A program made the translations under genes and the position numbers. From Hymenobacter negativus (GTDB lineage: Bacteria; Bacteroidota; Bacteroidia; Cytophagales; Hymenobacteraceae): a stretch of DNA of 64,000 nt. Shown here in pieces: positions 44,621 to 53,400 of the stretch; the stretch's first letter is position 1, and every line of letters starts with the position of its first letter. The stretch lies in assembly GCF_016056375.1 (NCBI RefSeq), contig NZ_JAEDAE010000001.1, positions 620,001 to 684,000 on the forward strand, read 5' to 3'. Under the pieces are notes generated by a model that saw only the letters and a list, made by a program, of their open reading frames with translations, was not told the origin of the DNA and did no database searches.

Positions 44621-45050
44621 TGTTGGGCTGGGGCTGGCCGGATGCACTGCGGCACGCCCTTCTGCCACTACCGACCCCGCCGCTGCCCGCCAAGCCATCG
44701 TGCAGGTGCTCACGACCCAGACGGCGGCTTGGAACCGAGGCGACATCCCGGGTTTCATGGAGGGATATTGGAAGTCCGATTCGCTGGTTTTTATCGGGCG
44801 GAAGGGGCCGACTTACGGCTGGCAGCCCACGATGGCCAACTACCAGAAAAATTACCCCGACGCGGCCGCTATGGGCCAACTGGATTTCTCGGGGCTGCGG
44901 GTGACGCTGGTGGCTCCCACGGCGGCGCAGGTGGTGGGGCACTGGCATTTGGCGCGACCGGCGACACTGGGCGACTTGCAGGGGTATTTCCTGTTGGTGC
45001 TGCGTCAGATTGATGGCCGGTGGGTGGTAGTGGCCGACCATACCAACTAG
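44574..45050 (+). CDS. Lipoprotein with SnoaL/DUF4440-like domain
   Basis: 158 residues. Signal peptide MMWTKRARCFAALCMTVGLG ends in lipobox LAGC (Cys24). The mature part is a cone-shaped SnoaL/NTF2-like fold: AAWNRGDIPGFMEGYWKSDS, then VTLVAPTAAQVVGHWHLARP and LLVLRQIDGRWVVVADHTN at the C-terminus. Such domains act as small-molecule binders or ketosteroid-isomerase-like enzymes; the ligand is unknown. Residues RCFAALCMT are encoded by the arm of the palindromic repeat. An in-frame ATG at 44532, inside the other arm, is also possible but would bury the signal peptide. Confidence 0.82.
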   Translation: MMWTKRARCFAALCMTVGLGLAGCTAARPSATTDPAAARQAIVQVLTTQTAAWNRGDIPGFMEGYWKSDSLVFIGRKGPTYGWQPTMANYQKNYPDAAAMGQLDFSGLRVTLVAPTAAQVVGHWHLARPATLGDLQGYFLLVLRQIDGRWVVVADHTN

Positions 45051-45172
45051 CGCCGGGGCTGAAAAGGAAACCAAGCTGAACGATTTAATTGCATAAAGAC
45101 TGAATTTTATGTAATTAATCACTACTTTAGGGCCGTGGCGCTTATTGCCCACGGCTTTTCCTTTTGAGCACA

Positions 45173-45481
45173 ATGGTTAGCAAAAAGTGCAGCCAGGGCA
45201 CAGCCCCGGCAAACAGGTGGGTGAAGTGGAAGGGCGAGGGGCGGTGGCTGATGCTGGCCGGCTTGCTGGGCGTGCGCCTGGGGGCCAGCGCTCAGCAGCA
45301 GACACCACTGGCGGCCCAGCCGCTCGATTCGCTGGTGCAACTGCGGGGCATGGTGCTGGATTCGGCGCACGGGCACCCGATAGTGGGAGCCACGGTGGTT
45401 GTGCAAGGCAAAAACGTGGGCGTAGCAACCGACTCAAGCGGCAAATTCAGCCTGCTGGCTGCTGCCTTTTGGGGAGTGTGA
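45173..45481 (+). pseudogene. N-terminal fragment: signal peptide plus carboxypeptidase-regulatory-like domain
   Basis: ATG 45173 encodes a signal peptide (WLMLAGLLGVRLGASAQQQ) and the first strands of a CarboxypepD_reg-like domain (LRGMVLDSAHGHPIVGATVV, GVATDSSGKFSLL), then stops at TGA 45479-45481. The missing end of this domain, LAISSLGFATRPYHIDKADF, is encoded in another frame from 45483 and leads directly into the DUF900 hydrolase at 45603. The two parts were therefore one gene, broken by a net +1 (or -2) frameshift between about 45445 and 45483. The sequence there has TTTTGGGG and a CC where CCC would restore GSVTLAIS. Confidence 0.75.
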
Positions 45482-45602
45482 CCTGGCTATAAGCTCCCTG
45501 GGATTTGCCACGCGGCCGTACCACATCGACAAAGCAGATTTTGGCTATCGGAAGCAGTACTTCGAGCCGCCCACGTTCTACCTGCTGTCGGGAAAGAAGG
45601 AT

Positions 45603-46664
45603 TTGGTGATGATAGTTGGGAGCGTGGGGCCGGCGGGGCCGGCGGATAAGGCCGAGACTTTTGCCAAGGTGCAGGTGTATTTTGCCACTGACCGCCAGGC
45701 TGAAAAGACGGCGGGGGCACTAACGGACTTTGGCACTACCCGGGGCCGGGGCGTGAGCTATGGCACGGCGCTGGTCACCATCCCGGGCATTCACAAGAAG
45801 GGAGGCATGGAGCGCCCCGGCTTCTTCGGGCGGGAGGACCCCCAGGTGGACGTGGTGCTGCAAAGCAACCAGGTGCTGGCCAACGCGGCGTTCTTTGAGC
45901 AGCTGCGCGCGCAGGTGGCACGCAGCGCCCAGCCGGCGGCGTTTGTGTTCGTGCACGGCTACAACGTGTCGTATGCCGAGGCGGCGCGGCGCACGGCCCA
46001 GATGCACTACGACCTGAAATTCCCGGGCGTGCCGATGTTTTTCAGCTGGCCCTCGCAGGCAGCCGTGGAATCCTACGTGGTGGATGAGCAGAACGCGGAA
46101 TGGGCGCAGGACGACTTTAAGACGTTTCTGGTGGATTTTCTGACGCGAACCAACGCGCAGCAGGTATACATCATCGCGCACAGCATGGGCAACCGGCTGG
46201 TGGCCCGCGCCATGCGCGACGTGCTGACGGAGCACCCCGGGCTGGCCCCGAAAGTGCAGGAGCTGATACTAGCCGCGCCCGACATCGACGCCGCCGTGTT
46301 CAACCGCAACATTGCCCCGGTGCTGGCGCGCAGCCACATTCATACCACGCTCTACGCCTCAAGCGGCGATAAGGCGCTCAAGGCTTCGCGGCTGGCCCAC
46401 GGCCGGTATGCCCGGCTGGGGCTGGTGGACGCGCAGGTGCCCTACACGATGCGGGGCATGGAAACCATTGTGGCCTCGGAGGCCGACCCCGAGGCGCTGG
46501 GGCTGAATTTTGGCCTGGGCCATTCCTACATCGCCGACGTGCCACTGGTGCTCACCGACCTGGGCGGGCTGATTGTGGGCCGGAAGCGGCCGGACCAGCG
46601 CCCTTCGCTAACCAAGGTGTCGGTAGGGGGCAAAAGCTACTGGAACCTGAAGCCGGGGAAGTAG
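45603..46664 (+). CDS. DUF900 alpha/beta hydrolase (3' part of frameshifted gene)
   Basis: 353 residues from TTG 45603 (GTG 45606 or ATG 45609 possible). VQVYFATDRQ is the DUF900 start motif. FVHGYNVSYAEAARR contains the oxyanion region, and AHSMGNRLVARAM has the nucleophilic Ser elbow. PDIDAAVFNRNIAPVLARS and a C-terminal GHSYIADVPLVLTDL with the catalytic His follow. It is an esterase/lipase-like fold of unknown substrate. The coding frame is open upstream to 45426 and includes the end of a carboxypeptidase-regulatory domain, so the natural protein would be about 490 residues with the fragment at 45173. As it stands, translation of this part would need re-initiation. Confidence 0.8.
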   Translation: MVMIVGSVGPAGPADKAETFAKVQVYFATDRQAEKTAGALTDFGTTRGRGVSYGTALVTIPGIHKKGGMERPGFFGREDPQVDVVLQSNQVLANAAFFEQLRAQVARSAQPAAFVFVHGYNVSYAEAARRTAQMHYDLKFPGVPMFFSWPSQAAVESYVVDEQNAEWAQDDFKTFLVDFLTRTNAQQVYIIAHSMGNRLVARAMRDVLTEHPGLAPKVQELILAAPDIDAAVFNRNIAPVLARSHIHTTLYASSGDKALKASRLAHGRYARLGLVDAQVPYTMRGMETIVASEADPEALGLNFGLGHSYIADVPLVLTDLGGLIVGRKRPDQRPSLTKVSVGGKSYWNLKPGK

Positions 46665-46773
46665 CGGCCGGCCGGGTGCGGGGCGGGCAGGGTGGTCGCA
46701 GGCGCTGTACCTGCATTGCCGGCCCCGCACCCGGTTTGTTGCCCTCGTCACCTTTCCAAAGCAAGAGCACCCG

Positions 46774-47907
46774 CTAAAAAGGGATTCCCTGCGTGTTTCG
46801 GGCGTAAATAGCCTCCTCGGTTTTGGGGATGAAAAAGTCGTGGAGCATGGTGAGGGCCGTGGCCTGGGTTTCCTCGATAAACGGCCGCAGGTGTTGGTTG
46901 TAGGCCCAAAAGGCGGCTTCGAAGTCGCCGTCGTGTTGCTCCAGGGCCTGGGCAACGGCGGCGGCCCCGGCCATGGCCAGCGAGGCGCCAATGCCCGCCG
47001 CGGGCGACGCGCAATAGCCGGCATCGCCCACCAGGGCGACGCGGCCTTTGGTCCACGACAGCATTTTGATTTGGCTGAATTTGTCGAAATAAGAAATGCC
47101 GGCCTGGTTTACGGCTTCCAGCAACTCGGCGGTGCGCCAGCCCTGGCCGGCAAACTGCGCTACCACCAGTTGCCGCTGCTGCTCGGCATCGCGGTAATCG
47201 TAGGGGATTTCATTCTCAGAGAAAAACCAGAAGATAATATCGGTCTTGCCGTTGTAGGCATTCAGCATGATGCCCTTGCCGGGTATGCTGTAGAGCTGGG
47301 CGGTGTTGGGAGCGATGAGCGAGCGGTTGACGATGGTGAGCGAGGAGTAATGCTGCATAAAGTGGGCGTACTCGGCCTCGTGCCCAAACCACAGCTTCCT
47401 GACGCCGGAGTGCAGCCCGTCGCAGCCAAATACCAAGTCGAAGTTGCGGGGCAGCCCGTCCTGAAAGGTGGCCTGCATGGCATCGGCGGTTTCGCGGAGG
47501 GCGGTGATGCGGTTGTTGAACAGGAATTCAACTTCGTTTTTCACGGCGTTGGCTAAAATGTCTATTAGCTCGGCGCGCTCAATTTCTACTTCCTCGATGT
47601 CGTCGTCGGAAAGCAGGGCGTCGGGGTTTTGCATTTGCACTGAGCCTTCCGTTTCGTCGGCGGCGTTTTTGAATTCCAGGCGCTCCAGCTGCAGGCGGTG
47701 GGCGCTTAGCTGCGGGAAGATGCCCATGCGACGGGCGCTGTCCAGGGCCAGGCCCTGCACGTTGATGGCGGCCCCGCCGGTGCGGGGTGCGGGGGCTAGC
47801 TCTACTACCGTGACGCGGTAGCCTAATTTATTCAGCCAGTAGGCCAGTGAGATGCCGGCGATGCTGGCGCCGGAGATGAGGACGTGCTTTCCGTGGGCGG
47901 ATTCCAT
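46774..47907 (-). CDS. FAD-dependent monooxygenase
   Basis: 377 residues of the PHBH/UbiH-type flavin hydroxylase fold. The dinucleotide-binding motif is GASIAGISLAYWLNKLGYRV (Ser replaces the second Gly, as in TetX-like enzymes). Then DLVFGCDGLHSGVRKLWFG (DG motif) and GRVALVGDAGYCASPAAGIG (GD motif). It is cytoplasmic, uses NAD(P)H and O2, and the substrate is unknown (xenobiotic or antibiotic-type aromatics are common). The AraC regulator encoded 66 bases upstream on the same strand is the likely controller. Confidence 0.9.
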   Translation of the reverse strand: MESAHGKHVLISGASIAGISLAYWLNKLGYRVTVVELAPAPRTGGAAINVQGLALDSARRMGIFPQLSAHRLQLERLEFKNAADETEGSVQMQNPDALLSDDDIEEVEIERAELIDILANAVKNEVEFLFNNRITALRETADAMQATFQDGLPRNFDLVFGCDGLHSGVRKLWFGHEAEYAHFMQHYSSLTIVNRSLIAPNTAQLYSIPGKGIMLNAYNGKTDIIFWFFSENEIPYDYRDAEQQRQLVVAQFAGQGWRTAELLEAVNQAGISYFDKFSQIKMLSWTKGRVALVGDAGYCASPAAGIGASLAMAGAAAVAQALEQHDGDFEAAFWAYNQHLRPFIEETQATALTMLHDFFIPKTEEAIYARNTQGIPF

Positions 47908-47973
47908 TTGCGGTTGATTTTGAGGGGCTATTGCTTGCCTGATGGCCCCTCAAAATTCCGGGTAGCGGGGAGC

Positions 47974-48792
47974 CTAGGCTAGCATAAACGCGACAAAATC
48001 GGTGCTAACGGTTTGTTGCCAGCGGGTGGCTTTGCGGGCGAAGGCGGCGGGCGTGGTGCCGCTGTAGCGCTTGAATTCCCGGCCGAGGTGCGATTGGTCG
48101 GTGTAGCCCAGGTCCTGCGCCAGACCGGCCAGGCTGGCGGTGGGGTGCAGCCAGAGGTGGTCGCGGGCCTGCTCGAAGCGCATCAGGCCCGAAATGTCTT
48201 TTACGCTGCGCCCGGCCGCTTGCTTGAACCTGCGCTCCAGGGTGCGAACCGTGGCGTGGGCAGCCTCCGCTACCTGGCTCACGGGGAGGGTGCCGCCGGC
48301 GGCCCGCAGTGCCCCGCCCGCTTTGCTTAGTAGCGGGCTGCCGGCCTGGTCCGGCCGGGCCTGCTCAAAGTAGTGGCAGACCTCGGCCAGGGCGGCCGCG
48401 ACGTTGCCGGCTTGCAGCCATTGGGCCAGCGGGGCTTGCAGCCGGGCAATGGGGTGCGCCATTTCGCGCACGCCGCCGGGGCCGGCCGGCAGGCCCAGCA
48501 GCTCGAACACGGCCCAGGGGAAGCACTTGATGCCGATGACTTCAAGGCGGCCCTGCGCGTGGAAGTGGATGGGCTGGTTGAGCAAGCCCACCAGAAACGG
48601 GGAGGGCAGGGACTGCGGGCCGCCGGGGGTAGCCAGGCTGCAGCCCTGGCCGAAATGGAAGATGATTTCGGCGCAGCCATCCGGCGTCACCTCGAAACGG
48701 CCGGGCTGCTCGCCAAAGTCCTGGCGGAGATACCAAAAGTCCTGGATGGCATCTTGTAGGGCGGCCGGCGCTTCAAGTTCCTGGTGCTGCAT
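47974..48792 (-). CDS. AraC-family transcriptional regulator
   Basis: 272 residues: N-terminal DUF6597-like ligand domain (about 1-135; FEVTPDGCAEIIFHFGQG) and a C-terminal double helix-turn-helix (about 165-255). The latter has VSQVAEAAHATVRTLERRFK in the first half and SLAGLAQDLGYTDQSHLGRE followed by FKRYSGTTPAAF in the second. It starts at ATG 48792 on the minus strand, just ahead of the FAD monooxygenase gene, which it probably activates. Confidence 0.9.
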   Translation of the reverse strand: MQHQELEAPAALQDAIQDFWYLRQDFGEQPGRFEVTPDGCAEIIFHFGQGCSLATPGGPQSLPSPFLVGLLNQPIHFHAQGRLEVIGIKCFPWAVFELLGLPAGPGGVREMAHPIARLQAPLAQWLQAGNVAAALAEVCHYFEQARPDQAGSPLLSKAGGALRAAGGTLPVSQVAEAAHATVRTLERRFKQAAGRSVKDISGLMRFEQARDHLWLHPTASLAGLAQDLGYTDQSHLGREFKRYSGTTPAAFARKATRWQQTVSTDFVAFMLA

Positions 48793-48950
48793 GCGGCAAG
48801 ATAGCCCGGTTGGGCGGGGTTGGCGGTGGGGGGGTACTGCTGTTATCGGCTGAGGGCGGCCGATGTTTTGCGGCTCGTGCCACTCGCGCCGGTGGGACTG
48901 CGGCAGTTAGCTATCGGGGCCGGGGGCATCCATTCTGCGGAGTTACCCAC

Positions 48951-48991
48951 AAACAAAAAGCCCGCTCCGGGCCGGAGCGGGCTTTTTGTTT
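48951..48991. terminator. Terminator hairpin with symmetric A/T tails
   Basis: AAACAAAAAGCCCGCTCCGG (48951-48970) and its exact complement (48972-48991). It terminates the minus-strand coiled-coil gene and can function in both directions. Confidence 0.9.
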
Positions 48992-49006
48992 ACTTGAGAG
49001 CCGGCG

Positions 49007-49414
49007 CTACAGCTTTTCGCGGCGGTCCGTGACGGCGGTCACGAACGTGTCGAGGGTGGCAATGTCGCCGGTGAGGGTATCGCGGTCCAGCTCTTTTTCG
49101 AGCAGGGCGGTGGTGCCGTAGTTCTCCACTTTGCTGGTGAGGTTGTTGGCGCGGGTTTCGTAGCGGTTGAGCATGTTCTGGTTGCGGCGCTTGTCGTCGC
49201 CATCGGCCAGGGCCGCTACTACGGGCGAGAGGCCGGCAATCAGGGCCTGGGTAGCGGTGAGCTCGGTGGCGGCGCTGGTTGCGTCGTTCCAGTTATCGAG
49301 TTGAAACTGGAGGTTGTTGAGGCGGTTCACCAGGCCGGTGCGCTCGCGCTGTTTGGTGGCGAGCAGGGCGTCGCACTCGGCCTGCGTGGTAAGCAGATTT
49401 ACGGAAAAAGCCAT
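49007..49414 (-). CDS. Hypothetical helical/coiled-coil protein, 135 aa
   Basis: Unrecognised. It is almost wholly helical, with heptad-like stretches (CDALLATKQRERTGLVNRLN; KRRNQNMLNRYETRANNLTS) separated by a short Ala/Gly-rich turn (AALADGDD). It has no membrane segment. It follows the XRE-type gene on the same strand (117-base gap). Its C-terminal layout resembles the tail of that regulator, so the two may be a pair, for example regulator and partner. No known toxin or antitoxin motif is visible. Confidence 0.6.
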   Translation of the reverse strand: MAFSVNLLTTQAECDALLATKQRERTGLVNRLNNLQFQLDNWNDATSAATELTATQALIAGLSPVVAALADGDDKRRNQNMLNRYETRANNLTSKVENYGTTALLEKELDRDTLTGDIATLDTFVTAVTDRREKL

Positions 49415-49531
49415 AATTGTAAACAGTAAAAAGGGTAGTTGAAACTGCCGGCTCGCTCCCGCGCTCCGCTTGCCCCTAAACCGCTATTAACCAATCAATA
49501 TCGTGCAGTAAATCACACAATCTTTTCAGGG

Positions 49532-50050
49532 CTATTCCGTTGCGGCCAGCTCCTGCGCGGTGGCGTCCGCTTTGGCCCGCAGCCCGGCAATGCGCACCCG
49601 CAGCCGGGCCTGCGCGGTGCTGCCGCTGCGGGCCAGCTCCGCGTGGGCCTCTGCCTCGAAGGTGGCCAGCCAGGCCGGGGCCGCGCCGCCCGCCGGCGTC
49701 AGGGCGGCCGTGAGCACCGGCAGGGCTGCCAGCCGGCGCCGCGCCCAGGTTGCCCGCGCCGGCAGCTGGTCCAGCTCGTGGCTGAGCTGGTCGGCCCGCA
49801 GCTGGCAGGCGCGCTGCTGCTTGTGCAGCGCGTGCGCGTCGGGGGCTTCCGGTTCGGGTTCGGCCGGGGTGTTGTGGTAGGCCAGGGTGAGGGCCGCCTG
49901 CGGCAGGGCAGCCGGGAGCGGCAGGGGGCGGATGCCGCGCTCGACTTGGGATATCACTTCTCTTTGAAGACCTAAATAGCTGCCTAATTCAGTTTGACTT
50001 AGACCAAACCATTCGCGCAAACGGGCTAGTAGCACGGTAGTAGTAGGCAT
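49532..50050 (-). CDS. XRE-type helix-turn-helix protein with coiled-coil tail
   Basis: 172 residues. An N-terminal HTH_3-like domain (about 6-42; FGLSQTELGSYLGLQREVIS) is followed by a Pro/Glu-rich hinge and a long helical, Ala/Arg-rich tail (about 75-172; RADQLSHELDQLPARATWAR). The helix-turn-helix is clear; the tail is unrecognised. Immediately upstream of its start codon are four copies of an 8-bp sequence in alternating orientation, likely its own operator. It is divergent from the large PLD/helicase gene, which it may regulate. Confidence 0.75.
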   Translation of the reverse strand: MPTTTVLLARLREWFGLSQTELGSYLGLQREVISQVERGIRPLPLPAALPQAALTLAYHNTPAEPEPEAPDAHALHKQQRACQLRADQLSHELDQLPARATWARRRLAALPVLTAALTPAGGAAPAWLATFEAEAHAELARSGSTAQARLRVRIAGLRAKADATAQELAATE

Positions 50051-50431
50051 GATTTGAGTTGCTTCCGGTATTTAAGCAACGTAAAAACCCGGAAGCTATT
50101 GCGGAAATATTTTGCTTCCGGATTTGACAAGTGCTGAGAACCGGAAGCAAGAGGGCTTTTATTTATAAAAATACCTAGAACGCCCCTTCTTTATTTAGTT
50201 CGTGCCTACTCATTCGCACCCTTTTGCCTTCGCTAATAAGTCACATGTTATAGTTAATTCATTCCCATTCACTCCTTCAAATTTGCTATAAGCGTTACCT
50301 TCGAAGTTTATGTTATACTTACCACTAGCGCGTTGTATCAACATGATTTAGTGGGAGTATTTCAGCGTCTGGAATGGTAGGAGGGAAGCATATGAATTTG
50401 CTCTATAAAAAATTTATCCTCCTCTCGTATC
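50051..50431. other. 381-bp divergent control region of the XRE and PLD-helicase genes
   Basis: More AT-rich than the flanking genes and gene-free. The first 100 bases hold the four GCTTCCGG/CCGGAAGC sites. The remainder is AT-rich with no recognised box. Confidence 0.6.
50061..50148. promoter_or_regulatory. Four-site operator array GCTTCCGG / CCGGAAGC
   Basis: GCTTCCGG at 50061-50068, CCGGAAGC at 50089-50096, GCTTCCGG at 50114-50121 and CCGGAAGC at 50141-50148, alternating in orientation with centre spacings of 28, 25 and 27 bases. The outer copies extend to TTGCTTCCGG and CCGGAAGCAA. It lies 10 bases upstream of the XRE start codon. Confidence 0.7.
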
Positions 50432-53400
50432 ATGCCCAAACCTAATTCTACCCAGCATAGCCTAGATTTTGACGGCCCAAAGTGGCCGCCGCAACATTTG
50501 CAGCCTATCAATTGGCACCCCAGGCAGTTGCGGGTGGAACCGTGGTTTCTGCGCGATTTGAAAGCGTCGACAGAATACGGCATCTTGACGGGCTTTACTT
50601 CGCTGAGCGAATTAGTAACGTTGTTTGGAGGCAATAAATATGACCTGCCCACTTTTCGGGCGGTACGGGTGATGCTGGGATTTGAGCAGGAGCCTCGACC
50701 CCGAGACAAAAAAGGCTGGCCGGTGCATCAGCCACTGGCCGATGAAATTCGGGACTACTGGCTGAAACGTGGAATTTCGATTATCCACGGCGGGGCTATT
50801 TTGCGCACAATTGCGTTGCTGGAAGAGCCGGAAGGATGGTTGAAAATGCGGCTGTTGGAAGGGCTGCACGCCAAGCTATACGTGGGTGATACCCATGCCA
50901 TGTTAGGGTCGAGCAACTTCAGCCCTTATGGCTTGGGCATGAATCGCCAGATTGAAGCCAACGTGCGGTTTCAACGACACAGCCGCAGCCGTGCCATTGC
51001 TAAGCGTTACGAATACGTGCAGCAACTGGGGCAGAATTTTTGGGATGCGGGAGTAGATTACAACAAGCGGGCTGTGGAGCTACTCAAGTCGCTGCTACAG
51101 GTTGTGACCTGGCCCGAGGCCCTAGCCCGTGCCATTGCCGAAATTTTGGAAGGCGATTCCTTGTTTGAAACCGGTGGCCTATTGGCCGGTGCGCCTAAGC
51201 TTTGGCCGCACCAGCGGCAGGGTGTGGCGCAGGCGCTCTACGTGCTCGACCACCTCGGCAACGTGCTGGTGGCCGACCCCACTGGTTCGGGCAAAACGAA
51301 ATTAGTAGGCACTTTGCTGGTGGCCCTCGAGCGTCGCAAGCAAGCCCGGCAGCCCCGCCCGCTTAACTTAGCCGTGGTTGCACCGCCTGCTATTCTGAAA
51401 GATTGGAAAAGCTGGTGCCTCGAATTGGGCCGGGCGGGACTAGTGGGCATTTCAGGTGGACAACTCAGCAAAAAGGAGGGTTCACCAGACCCGCATGGCA
51501 TCCGTCAGGAGCTACAAGCAGCCGATGTATTAGTACTTGACGAAGCACACCGCTACCTGAATGCCCGCAGTCTGCGCACCCAACAACTCGTGCAGCACAG
51601 CTACCAGCATTTGCTGCTGACTACGGCCACGCCGCTGAATAAGCATGCTACCGACTTACTGCGCCTCATAGAATTGCTGGACGTGGATAATTTGTCTGAT
51701 ACTGACCTGCTCACACTGGAGCGGCTGCGCAGCAAACCCCTGCGCAAGTTTGCCGACGCTGACGTGGAACAACTTCGGCAGTTTGTGGGCCAGTTCTTAT
51801 TGCGCCGTACCCGGTACGAACTCACCAGCCAGATAAAGCGCCAGCCGAAAGAATACGAGCGACCAGCCCCACTGCGGGGCTGCAATTACCCCGAGCACAA
51901 GCCCAAACCATACAAAACCGAAGAAACTGCCGCCGACCAGAGAATTGCGGAGCAGATGCGAGAAGCTGCTGAAAAGCTCGTAGGTATACGCTACCTACTT
52001 GACCTTGACCCCAAACAGAGCCACTATTTGACTGACGATGAAAAGCGCCGCTATTTGGAAAAGCGCGTAGAGTTGGCTCCGTATCTAGCGCGTTTTAGTC
52101 TACGGCAGGCCTTGCGCTCATCCAATGCGGCCTTGCACGAGCACCTGGCCGGAGCGCAGGACGCAGCCACAAAATTTGGTCTGACCGAATTGCCTGCCGC
52201 CCGGCTCCGAACTCAGGGCGTCATTCAGCAATTGGAAGAAGTGCTAGCCAAGGGGAAATTACCCAAGCGTGACGCCGATAAACTACCAGACGTATTAGTG
52301 CCCCAACTCTGGCTGTACGAGCTAGCTTCTTGGCAGACTCAATGCGCTGCTGAGGTGGCCGTTTACAGGGAAATATTGGCGCTGCTCGACCAACTCACCG
52401 AATCACGGGAGCGCGGCAAAGTGCGGCTCATTGCCAAACTGCTGAGCGAAGGCAATGACTTGGTTCTGGCTTTCGACCATTCCCTGATTACCCTAGAGCG
52501 CCTACGGATGCTATTTGAGGAGCAGGCGTTGACTGAATACCAGAGCTTCACCGTGACGGGAGCGCAACAGCGCGCCCGCAAACGGTTGGAGACTGATTTC
52601 AAGCTTGGCTCAACGGCCCGCGGGATTGTGGCCTTTTGCTCGGATGTGGTATCGGAATCCCTCAACCTTCAGCAGACCTCGGCCCTGGTGCAACTCGATA
52701 TGCCTACCGTGCTGCGGGTAGCCGAGCAGCGTTTGGGACGCCTCGACCGCCTCGACAGTCCGCACGAAACTATTTCTTCTTATTGGCCAAAGGACAGTTC
52801 CGCCTTTTCGCTAAAAGCCGACGAGCATCTTATCCAAGCTTTGCGCCATGCGGGCCAATTGATAGGAAATAATCTGGTGCTACCTGACGAGCATTTGGCG
52901 GAGTACGTTGACGGGCTAGAACATAACAGTATCACCAAGTCGCTGAATCCGTTTCGCCAAGCTGGCCGTGATGAAGCCCGTTGGACAGGACTTCAAGACG
53001 CATTACAACCGGTACGCGAATTGAAGATGTCAGGGGCTAATCAATTAGTACCGCAAGCAGTTTACGAAAAAATATGGTCCTCACGTGAATCTATTAAATG
53101 CCGTGTGAGCTACGTAGCTGCGGAGAAGGCGTGGGCATTTTTCGCCCTACGCAGTAGCACAACCCGTAGCGGCAACTGGTATCTGTTGATAGACGACGAG
53201 CTGCCAGAATCTGATTTAGCCCGAATTTGTCATGCGCTACGGGCTCGATTGAGTGGACAGCCGCCTAATTCTTTGGCCTGGGAAGATGGCGACGCATACC
53301 TAAATCACTTTTTACAGAAGCTACAAGCAGCCGAGCGTCAGTTGTTGCCTCACCGCGCCCGCCGGGCATTGGAAGTGGGCGAAGATATTGTGCGCTTGCA

